Assembly: GCA_947044405.1 (NCBI GenBank)
Contig: CAMRHE010000360.1
Location: forward strand, 1,136,001 to 1,200,000
Direction: 5' to 3'
DNA from: Leptodactylus fallax
Taxonomy: Eukaryota; Chordata; Amphibia; Anura; Leptodactylidae
Length of the DNA stretch: 64,000 nucleotides
The notes under the pieces are model-generated. The model searched no databases. It had not been told where the DNA came from and worked only from the letters and a program-made list of their open reading frames with translations. Below, one piece after another: positions 1 through 12,000 of the stretch. The first letter of the stretch is position 1; every line of letters starts with the position of its first letter. The position numbers were made by a program, and so were the translations under genes.

Positions 1-1
1 T

Positions 2-161
2 TGCCAGTATGCGCTGACTCTGGTCACCGGGCTCATAGAATGTATTTGCTTTGCGGGGGTCACCTTCGGGTGGACGTCCCTTGTGTTTGTGCTGAAGATG
101 GAGAATTACTTTGATGATCTATGTCCGGAATCGGGGAATGTGACGACCAATGCCACTGCAG
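2..161 (+). CDS. slc43a3: slc43a3 exon with first helix (partial)
   Basis: The open frame starts at base 2 and runs to a GTAAGT donor at 162, ending in phase 1. It encodes the first membrane segment ([21 protein letters not shown]) and the start of the extracellular loop. An N-A-T sequon lies near residue 50. No ATG in the correct context precedes it, so the exon or an upstream exon continues left of the window. The later in-frame Met at KMENYF is internal. Confidence 0.88.
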
Positions 162-3100
162 GTAAGTATAGCACACGGTATAGGATAATGTTTGTCTATG
201 AGACTGAATTCTATAGAGAAGAGGTACAGTCTGAACAGGGTGGGCTTAAAGGGAGTCTGTCAGCAGTACATAGGGAATCTGTCAGCAGTACATAGGAAGT
301 CTGTCAGCAAAACATAGGGTGTCAGTCAGCAGAATATAGGGAGTCTGTCAGCAAAACATAGGGAGTCTGTCAGCAGAATATAGGAGGTCTGTCAGCAGAA
401 CATAGGGAGTCTGTCAGCAGAATATAGGGAGCCTGACAGCAAATCATAGGGTGTCTGTCAGAAGAATATAGGGAGTCTGTAAGCAGAATATAGGGAGTCT
501 GTCAGCAAAATATAGGGAGATCTGTCAGCAGAACATAGAGAGTCTGTCAGCAGAACATAGGGAGTCTGTCAGCAGAACATAGGGGGTCTGTCAGCAGAAC
601 ATAGGGAGTCTGTCAGCAGAACATAGGGATTCTGTCAGCAGAACATAGGGAGTCTGTCAGCAGAACATAGGGGGTCTGTCAGCAGAACATAGGGGGTCTG
701 TCAGCAGAATATAGGGAGTCTGTCAGCAGAACATAGGGGGTCTGTCAGAAGAATATAGGGAGTCTGTCAGCAAACATAGGGAGTCTGTCAGCAGACTATA
801 GGAGGTATGTCAGCAGAACATAGGGAGTATGTCAGCAGAACATAGGGAGTCTGTCAGCAGAACATAGGGGGTCTGTCAGCAGAACATAGGGAGTCTGTCA
901 GCAGAATATAGGTAGCCTGACAGAAAATCATAGGGTGTCTGTCAGAAGAATATAGGGAGTCTGTAAGCAGAATATAGGGAGTCTGTCAGCAAAATATAGG
1001 GAGATCTGTCAGCAGAACATAGAGAGTCTGTCAGCAGAACATAGGGAGTCTGTCAGCAGAACATAGGGGGTCTGTCAGCAGAACATAGGGAGTCTGTCAG
1101 CAGAACATAGGGATTCTGTCAGCAGAACATAGGGAGTCTGTCAGCAGAACATAGGGGGTCTGTCAGCAGAACATAGGGGGTCTGTCAGCAGAATATAGGG
1201 AGTCTGTCAGCAGAACATAGGGGGTCTGTCAGAAGAATATAGGGAGTCTGTCAGCAAACATAGGGAGTCTGTCAGCAGACTATAGGAGGTATGTCAGCAG
1301 AACATAGGGAGTATGTCAGCAGAACATAGGGAGTCTGTCAGCAGAACATAGGGGGTCTGTCAGCAGAACATAGGGAGTCTGTCAGCAGAATATAGGTAGC
1401 CTGACAGAAAATCATAGGGTGTCTGTCAGAAGAATATAGGGAGTCTGTAAGCAGAATATAGGGAGTCTGTCAGCAAAATATAGGGAGATCTGTCAGCAGA
1501 ACATAGAGAGTCTGTCAGCAGAACATAGGGAGTCTGTCAGCAGAACATAGGGGGTCTGTCAGCAGAACATAAGGAGTCTGTCAGCAGAACATAGGGGGTC
1601 TGTCAGCAGAACATAGGGAGTCTGTCAGCAGAATATAGGGAGTCTGTCAGCAGAACATAGGGGGTCTGTCAGCAGAACATAGGGAGTCTGTCAGCAGAAC
1701 ATAGGGAGTCTGTCAGCAGAACATAGGGTGTCTGTCAGAAGAATATAGGGAGTCTGTCAGCAAACATAGGGAGTCTGTCAGCAGACTATAGGAGGTATGT
1801 CAGCAGAACATAGGGAGTCTGTCAGCAGAACATAGGGGGTCTGTCAGCAGAACATAGGGAGTCTGTCAGCAGAATATAGGTAGCCTGACAGAAAATCATA
1901 GGTTGTCTGTCAGAAGAATATAGGGAGTCTGTCAGCAAAACATATGGAGTCTGTCAGCAGACTATAGGAGGTATGTCAGCAGAACATAGGGAGTCTGTCA
2001 GCAGAACATAGGGGGTCTGTCAGCAGAACATAGGGGTCTGTCAGCAGACTCCAGCCTATCAACCCCGCTGATAGATAGGTTAGGGCCAGGCCACCTTAAT
2101 GAAATGATGTTTCCCTTTGTGAATCGCTGCCTCCATTGCTGAGATATCACTATTTTTGTCAATATTCAAATGAGCTGTACCAACACCCTGTTTGCTCCAA
2201 AGAGATCATTTGCATATTGACAAAAACATTGAAATTTCGGCAAGGGGTAAACGCTATTTGATTCAGGTGAACCTTAACTATGTATCTGTGGGGCTGAGCT
2301 ATTATGCCTGGGCCCTTGTTTCTTAGGGGGTCACAAAGCCGAGGAACAAACTAAAACCACAAGTAAAATTCAAGAAATTCACAAAGTTTATGGCGGTATG
2401 ATTTGTGAATAGTGTTGCACATGGCGGTATTATTTTGGCACTACATGGTTGTATTACATGGGATGTATACCTGAATTATCTATTTTCTTGTGTCCCAGGG
2501 TCACATTGTCTATAAAATTAGCCCTGATTTCCATAAACTATAATTAAGTCTTTACGGATCCAGTAATTTAATCACTGTAATGTTTATCTTGCGGCACACA
2601 CAAAATATTAGGGGGAATCATTAGGTCCTGACTGCCATGACAACCCAATGGCATCACACAAATGATAGGACGCCCCCCTGTGGCATATAATGGATTAATC
2701 AGTCAGAGGTGCTGCAGCAAGTAATATTTTATAGTTGGCAGCCTTTAGTCAGGGCCGGCTCCTGCGCCTGCACCACCCCAGTGTCGCACATTTACGCCGT
2801 TTTCCATTAAGTCCCGCCCATCTGCATCGTAAATGTTTAATGCAGCACACTCATTTTATACTGTTAAGGATCGGGACATGAATCTTTGCCTCCTCCCATG
2901 ATAGAAGGCCGGGCTTGGACTCTGTTTTACCCATTCAAGACCAGTATTTATACCAGATCACGGAGCAGGAATGTCTGCTGTCCTCTATGTCAGGAGACGT
3001 AAAATATTACAGGAGGCGACATATTCCCCGTGCCATATGTCAGCACTATAGTAAACATACAAATGTCAAAAAAAATTTAAATTACAAAAATATAAGAAAA

Positions 3101-5968
3101 AACGTTGCAGGTCTGTCATACATAGAAAGCTCAGCGGGACCTTAAGGACATTGGACATTGGATTTATATCCATCTATATGGTTTTATAGGTTGCCCTTCT
3201 CAGGATGAGCGCTTCTCCCTCATATTTACGGTGGCAGCTTTCATGAACAGCGCCATGACCTTTCCAGGCGGTTATATATTTGATCGATTCGGGACGGCAG
3301 TGACAAGATTTATTGCCATGTAAGTGAGAATTCAATGATTTGCCTCTATTTCCTCCTAGATGGACCATACTGTAGCCTTGGCTACTAAGATGACAACTTA
3401 CGGGGCACAATATACGTTGCAAAGCTCAGAACATCCTGTGCGGATAATTTTAGCCATCAGGATGCAGCAGTTTATTTATTTATTTGCCTAAAAAAACATA
3501 ATTTTTTTTTTCACATTTTACTGTTTTTTATGTTTTTGGATGTGTTATATTCATGTTTTTTTCTGACTCAGTCCTATAGATCCCATGTTATACTTTTTGT
3601 ACGGCTGTAACACTATGAAGATACCACATATGGATATATTTTTAGATTATTTTATATCTGTCTCTCCCCTATGACTCTAGGTTCACACTAGTGTTGTTGT
3701 TCAACAGGGGACCCAAACGACAGACCGCTGAAAAAACGGTTACACACGGACACCGGCGGACCCCATTGACTATAATACGTTCTGCCGGGTTTCCGTCCGA
3801 TGTTCACTGTTTCAAAACTGAAACCGGAAGTGTGCAGCACTTTTTTCTCTCTGCCGATTTTCGGCAGTTTCTGTGACCAAGTCTCCACTCCGGTAACTAA
3901 ATGGAGAACAAGCACACGGATAGTAGTGTAATAAGACATTATACAGAGTTCTGAATACTCCCTTACAGTGGCGTAACTAGGAATGGCTGGGCCAAACCGC
4001 CGCCCCCAACCCCCCTGGACCGCCCCCTCCAACCCCTTTCCCCGCACAAACCGCATTCCTGCGCACACTATTATGCCCCATAGTGGCCCCTGCACACAGT
4101 GTTATGCAGCATAGTGGCCCCTGTACACAGTATTATGCCCCATAGTGGTCCCTAGCATACAGTATTATGCCCCATAGTGGCCCCTGCACACGGTATTATG
4201 CCCCATTGTGGACCACCCATGAACAATTATTATACTCTGGGGTCTTTTCAGTCCCCAGAGTATAATGATCGGAGACCCAGGGGAGGATAGAAATATAAAA
4301 AACTATGCTACTTACCTCTTCCTAGCTCTGGTGCACTCCCGTGTGCTACTTCGGCCATCTTGAATGTTGGACCAGATCTTGCGTGATTCAGGCCAGTGTC
4401 GCAATGCATAATGATGTCAGCTGACGTCTGGGACGTCACCAAACAGTCCTGAAGCCTGCGGAGCGCAGGAGAGGTGAATTACAGTGTTTTTTATGTTCCC
4501 CGACCTTCCCTGGGCCCCCGATTGTTATACTCGGGGGTCTGAAAAGACCCCTGAGTATAATGATAGCAGTGTTTGTGGGGTTCGTGGTAGCGGCTGCCAC
4601 AGGAATCCGGGCCCCTTAATGTCCTGGGCCCTGTGGCAGCCGCTACCGCTGCTACCCCGGTATTTACGCCCCTGCTCCCTTATGTATTCCCATCATCATA
4701 TCTAGCTAAACAAGTTAGACTTAGGCTTCATGCACTCGAGCGTTGTAAAATACAGATGTAACGTCCGCTTGTTTGGGTTTTTTTCACATCCGGGGATTCC
4801 TCATAGACTTGAGTCTATTGATGGATCTGTGAATGTGGCCAAAAACAGGACATTTTATCGGACTGTCGGACTGCGAATGGTGCATTTGAAATCAATGATT
4901 TGTGCAAAAATGTGTGACTTTTTATGCCTCGTATGCCAGAAAACTGCAAATTTGCCCCGTAGACATCAGTCCGTCAGATTTGTTATAACTCACTCTAGAC
5001 AATGATAGTTATACCACAAATCTATGCCAGTTCCTGACCGCTGTAGATTTCAGTTCAGACACACAGACCTACATACGTAAGTATTAAAGGAAGTCTATAT
5101 TTCGCAAAAACAGTTTTAAGCTAATGGCACATTGGAATGGCCTTTAAAAAGGCCTTTCTTCTCCTACCTTTCCTTGTTTTCTTCTTCCAGCCGATTCCAA
5201 GATAATTTGTTTCTTCATATATGTAAATGAGCATCACGGAGCACCCGGGGCGTTCCTTCTCTCCGGCGAGAACCCATCGCGTCATCACTTCTTACTGCCC
5301 CTTCGGCCGTTGCGATGACTCCCCTCTTGGCCTTCTTTCTTCTTACTTCTCGCTCTCAACGAATTTTCGTGACTGCGCATGCGCAATCGGCCACCATTAT
5401 CCGGTGGTCTGTCACAAGAGTGTGGCAGAGTCGATTGAGCATGCGCAGTCGAGAAAATTCGCTGAGGGGGCGGTAAGAAGTGATGACGTGATGGGTGCTC
5501 GCTGAAGAGAAGGAACGCCCCGGGTGCTCCGTGATGCTCATTTACATATATGAAGAAACAAATTATCTTGGAATCGGCTGGAAGAAGAAAACAAGGAAAG
5601 GTAGGAGAAGAGTGGCCTTTTTAAAGGCCATTCCAACATGCCATTAGCTTAAAACTGTTTTTGCGAATGATAGACTCCCTTTAAGAAGCCGGAGCCTCAA
5701 AGTAATTCTGTGCCATCTTTCATCTGTTAGGAAATGAATTAGGACTGGTATAAGAAACCCCAGTCTCAATAAATTCCCATAGAATGGCCATATGATGGCT
5801 GTTACATTGTTGTGTGCATGAGGCCTTAGTCCAGCTCCGGAGGACACAGCATGTAATACCACATTTCCCCTGCGGTGGCCTCTGCAAGACAAATGTGTAG
5901 CCGCAACTGATCGATTTCTACAGAGAGGATCACCGGGGGGTCCTTCCTTTAGGAAGGTGGCTTTTCAG

Positions 5969-6012
<44 letters not shown>

Positions 6013-9000
6013 ACATTGTCTTTTTTTTCTCCTTTAGTTGTCAATATACAACAGCAACCCTCCTTATAGCTTTCTCTACAGCAGGTAGGTCAATGGACAG
6101 TCCTTAGCTTTACAAGTATTATAGTATTATCAGTTTTATAGCGTTGTTTCTCATGCACTGTAAGAGAGATATATATCATGTGCTGTTTATATACTAATGT
6201 CTCCATATGTGGGTGTCTGACCCCCCTCTGGCGCCAGGTCTTGGATACCACCTATACTGTATCTGTGGCCTGGTTGTTATGACATTGAGTCACAAGCTTC
6301 TGACAGATCATTGTTGTTCTCATTGCTGTCTCCCCGATGTAACCTCACTTGCTTTCATTTCCCTATTCACTACAATTGAAAGTGTGATAAAAATATTCCT
6401 TTGCCACAAAAACACACAAGATTTAGTCACATGGTCCATTAAAGGAGCAGATGCAGAAATCACAAGAGCTGAACGTATCCTAAAATATTCCGGAATAACC
6501 TTGGGCATGAACATGGCTAGTGAAATGTGATATTACTAAGCATCGACACTCAATGCCAAGCAGCAGCTGCTAAAGCAACGAAGATTTTAGGGTGTAGAAA
6601 CAGATAGAAACCTGTAATCCAAATATTCAAGACTAAGGGATCAGCAATTGTTTAGAGACCTTATTCATATACTACACCGTTTTATGTATTTCTCTTACCA
6701 GATACGGCCGTGGTCATATTTCCAGCTCTTTCCCTGCTGGCCATTGGTGGAATCCTCTTAATTTTGACCAATATGCAGGTCAGTATGCTTATATCATGGA
6801 AACTGGTCATTGGGAAAAGTTATTCTATTTTATTTAAAATCAGGGCCGGTGTAATAGAATTATGGGGCCACAGGCACGAAGTAAAGTATCCCCTCCACCA
6901 CACACCACTAGACAGATTTCTATTTATTGTCATCCTCTGCTGGTGGACAATAAATCTGCATTTGCCACATGGCTTGGCTTTAAGCTTGCTATGCCTACTA
7001 GTAAAACTTTGGCTGGGTCTGCTCAGCCAGTCAGAGGTTTTAGATGTGGAACCAATCAGGGTTGTACTTCAGCATCCAATCCAGGGCTGAGACGGGGTAT
7101 TGTAATCTGACACTCTCCTTACTCAGGTTCCTGTGATTACTTTTGTATCTAGGCTCTGTGTTCTACGCTCCTCTTAGGCTATAGTCACATCTGTATTGGA
7201 GATTCTGGTAGACGGCTCTCTTGCAGATTCCATCAAAAATCGCATCTGAAACATTTCTGCATGCAGTATTTTTAAGGCTACGGCTCCACGTTGCAGAAAC
7301 GCAGCTTTTTTTGTTGCAGATTTTGCTGTGGTTTTTTGAGCCAAAGCCAAGAATGGCTACAAAAGGAATGGTAAATATATAGGAAGTTCTTATACTTCTA
7401 CCTGCTGCTACTCCTGGCTTTGGCTCAAAAAACCACAGCAAAATCTGCTACAAAAAAAGCTGCGTTTCCGCAACGTGAGGTTGTAGCCTTAATCTGGCAA
7501 AATGACACACCGCAGTCAATAGGTCCAGTGTGATCTATTTGTGTCATACTTTGGATCGGTCCTTGTCAGGATTTCCATTTTTTGTGTTCCTATACAGAGA
7601 TGTGAACATAGCCTTAAAGGATTTGTAGACAATGGGGGAAATTTGTACAAAATGTGCCAGAATTCTGAATTAACATGCCTAAAACTGTCTAACATGCCTT
7701 GAGCCACATTTATCAAGTGATTTAGATACTTTTTAGACGTACAAAAAAGGGGCATGTCTTCCAGAAAAGGGTGTGGCTTAGCTGTGAGTGTGGGAGAGGT
7801 CTAAGATGGGACACCATGTGCCAAATATGCACTAAATGTTGTTGCTTTTTTTTTGGCATAAACTAAGCTAATAAAGTAAGTTGTTAAATTAGACTAGACC
7901 AACATCAGGCACTGTGATAAATCTGGTGTAGTATAAGACTGTCTAGTTTAACTTTACACTAACTTTTAGACAGTATTAGTAAATCTACCCATTATATTTA
8001 GATTAGATCTTTGGTAGACAATATTAAGTCACTAGTATGATGCTTGGCTGTACTGTACAATAAATGATAAAACTTTCTACTTTTTGCAAAGGTGGGAAAT
8101 TTGTTTGGATCTCAGCGCTCCACAATAATAACGCTATACAACGGGGCTTTTGACTCTTCTTCCGTCATCTTTCTAGTTGTGAAGGTAATATTGGTGTGGA
8201 ATTATTTGGAGCTTTTTCCTAATATCTAATGTGTGTTACCCATCTGTATCCAGTTGTGCCTGGTTCATACTGACCAACTCAGAATCTGGCACAAACAGTA
8301 AGCTGAGATTCCAGCATGGCCGTCTGTAGGGTTCACAGAGGTGGAGGTTGTCTCAATACTCTGTGAGCTGCACCTTGTAACCAGTTTTTTATTGTTCCAC
8401 TTTATATAGAATGAAGATTTGCAGAAGGTCTTGAGCAATAATATTCTATAGTATTTGTGTATGCAGTTTCTCTTGTGCCTTCATGGTATCTGACTACAAT
8501 CCAAGCTTGTGTAGTCAGATTCTGGAATCATACATATTTATTTGTCCCCTACTTCCTGCTAGTCTACCCAGTATAGATAAGGCCCTGTTCACATCTGTGG
8601 CACAATTTCAATTCGCATGCATGTTATACAATCAATGTCCTACTTATAACCCAACTACATACTCTTAAAACGCACATAAATAATGTCGTCATACTGTACA
8701 CAAAACTGAGTCCACTCTACAGTACACACAAAGAATATCCTTATATGATATAAGTATCAAAAACAATATGTCCATACTGTACATACAAATTGTATTACTA
8801 GAAACTGTATATACAACTAATATCACCATTCTATATACATAAATAATACCGCCATATACTGCACACACAAGTAAGACCACCATATACTGTATACAGTATT
8901 GTACTCCTTGAATAGAAGGGAATATGATAGTATGGTCAGACTACATAGGGTTAGTTTGTAGTCTGTTACTATGGAAACATATAAATTTGGTTGTATTTTT

Positions 9001-12000
9001 TCTTCCCGGGAAGCAGTCACCTGGTGTTTAAGGCCGCTGTATACATCTAGTTTCTTGTTTTCTAGGTTCTCTATCAGAATGGGATTTCTCTGCAGAATTT
9101 GTTTCTCTTCATATCAGTTTGTAGCATTTTCCACATTTTAAGGACAATTTTCTTGATGCCAAAGACTCATATCCCTTTCCCCGTACCAGAAGGCTACACA
9201 TACGGGTACGTACATCATTAGATTAGGCTTTGTTCACATTAGTGTTCTTTCCTTTCCAGGTACTTGTATTGAAGCTCTGTACAGCCACAAAGTAGTAAGG
9301 AGCTTCAATATGGCACCTTAAAAGTCTATAGGACATCGGGGTACTTCCACAGACCATCACACCATGTTGTATGGGATTCTGTATTACAGACCTTGTTATT
9401 AGGGGAGAATATTTCTGTATTACAGTGCTGTACAGAGGGACCCTATGGCAGCACTGCCTACAGCCCTGTATTATAAAGAGATGTATGTGGAGTCCATACA
9501 GCTGCATCATAGCAGAGCTAAGTATGCAACTCAGTGCAGGCTGGAGAACAGGCACAGAGATCAGGTTTATAATACACGCAGAGGTCCACATTTTAGGATG
9601 TAGAGGTCCACGATATATGGACTAGACAGTGGGGCAGAGTCCACCGCACAAGAACAACCACCAAGAAAACAACCAGGCAATGTGTGTTGTGCAGTAAGAT
9701 CTCAGTAGCGGTGTACAGTCATGGCCAAAAGTTTTGAGAATGATACAAATATTAATTTTTACAAAGTCTACTGCTTCAGTTTTTCTAATGGCAATTTGCA
9801 TATACTCCAGAATGTTATAAAGAGTGATCAGCTTAACAGCAATTACTTGCAAAGTCAATATTTGCCTAGAAAATGAACTTTATCCCCCAAAACACATTTC
9901 AACATCATTGCAGCCCTGCCTTAAAAGGACCACCTAACATCGTTTCAGTGATTGCTCCATTAACACAGGTGTGGGTGTTGATGAGGACAGGGCTGGAGAT
10001 CAATCTGTCATGATTAAGTAAGAATGACACCACTGGACACTGTAAAAGGAGGCTGGTGCTTGCCATCATTGTTTCTCTTCTGTTAACCATGGTTATCTCT
10101 AAAGAAACACGTGCAGTCATCATTGCACTGCACAAAAATGGCCTCACTGGGAAGAGTATTGCAGCTAGAAAGATTGCACCTCAGTCAACAATCTATCGCA
10201 TCATCGAGAACTTCAAGGAGAGAGGTTCCATTGGTGCCAAAAAGGCTCCAGGGCGCCCAAGAAAGACCAGCAAGCGGCAGGACCGTCTCTTAAAAGTGTT
10301 TCAGCTGCGGGATCGGGCTACCAGCAGTGCAGAGCTTGCTGAGGAATGGCAGCAGGCAGGTGTGAGTGCATCTGCACGCACTGTCAGGCGGAGACTCTTG
10401 GAGCAAGGCCTGGTCTCAAGTAGGGCAGCAAAGAAGCCACTTCTCTCCAGAAAAAACATCAGGGACAGACTGATATTCTGCAAAAGGTACAGGGAGTGGA
10501 CTGCTGAGGACTGGGGTAAAGTCATTTTCTCTGATGAATCCCCTTTTCGATTGTTTGGAACATCTGGAAAACAGCTTATTCGGAGAAGAAGAGGTGAGCG
10601 CTACAACCAGTCTTGTCTCATGCCAACTGTAAAGCATCCTGAAACCATTCATGTGTGGGGTTGCTTCTCAGCCAAGGGAATCGGCTCTCTCACAGTCTTG
10701 CCTAAAAACACAGCCATGAATAAAAAATGGTACCAGAATGTCCTCCAAGAGCAACTTCTCCCAACCGTCCAAGAGCAGTTTGGCGCTCAACAATGCCTTT
10801 TCGAGCATGATGGAGCACCTTGCCATAAAGCAAAGGTGATAACTAAATGGCTCAGGGAACAAAACATAGAGATTTTGGGTCCATGGCCTGGAAACTCCCC
10901 AGATCTTAATCCCATTGAGAACTTGTGGTCAATCATCAAGAGACGGGTGGACAAACAAAAACCAACAAATTCAGACAAAATGAAAGCATTGATTCTGCAA
11001 GAATGGACTGCTATCAGTCAGGATTTGGTCCAGAAGTTGATTGAGAGCATGCCAGGGAGAATTGCAGAGGTCCTGAAGAAGAAGGGTCAACACTGCAAAT
11101 ATTGACTTGCTGCATTAACTCATTCTAACTGTCAATATAAGCTTCTGTTACTCATAATATGAATGCAATTCTATTTCTGTATGTGATAAAAACATCTGAC
11201 AAACACACATAAAAACCAGAGGGCAGCAGATCATGTGAAAATATAATATTTGTGTCATTCTCAAAACTTTTGGCCATGACTGTATTCTGGTCTCTCGGGA
11301 AAGCCACAGTTAATGGGGTTAATGGGGTACAGGACACCTTCCCAGGGTGTAGTGTGCAAGCTGTGCAACAAGGGCCAGTACTTTGGCCAGCTGTCTTGGA
11401 AAACTGGAAAATATACAGTTATAACCTCCTTTCACACAGTCATGTTCAGCCTGAGAAACACAGTCTGACCATCCGCATCTTGTCTGAACTAGAGGAAGGT
11501 ATCCTAGTATTTCTGATGGTATCACGTGTCCTGTGTCCCAGACCCACATGAGACCCGCTGTGGTTCAGGACAGCTTCATAAATCTCTAGAATGTTGTAAG
11601 TCCAGGTCAGACGAGCCACTGTTGGTGCGGGAAATTCGGCCATCACAAAGACTATTTCTTGGACTAAACTCTTGAATAGACTCTTGTAATACTTTTTTAT
11701 TCTTCTCAGTCTGGAGTGTAGAGAACTTGGTCAGAAAACATCCAAATCATTAAAACCATCAGGACAAAATGATGGACAGAAAACAACAAAAGTTTCTACA
11801 AAGTCTCTGGAGAAGCAAGGTAAGTATCCTCAGTAACTGTAGAAAGATTTACTGCTGGTTACAGGACCTCACACACCCTCATACACATGAGGGAAAAGTT
11901 ATCTGAACCTGCCGATTCTGGCGGGGCCCTCTGACCATCTTATATGTATAGCCTTCAGATTCCTTGTCACCATCTCTTGTGGAGAGGTCAACCCTTAGAA

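Noticed and set aside
250..2050. Possible CRISPR-like array of 22-bp repeats
   Set aside because: Units are contiguous without spacers and lie in a vertebrate intron; this is a minisatellite.
5227..5541. Facing frames beginning [12 protein letters not shown]
   Set aside because: They are the two arms of the palindromic element, not genes.
9371..9625. 84-codon frame in intron 6
   Set aside because: No similarity to known proteins. It overlaps a frame on the other strand and has no splice or start context.
10056..10088. Upstream Met of the Tc1 transposase adding 11 residues
   Set aside because: The added [11 protein letters not shown] is unlike transposase N-termini. The Met at 10089 starts the family-typical sequence.
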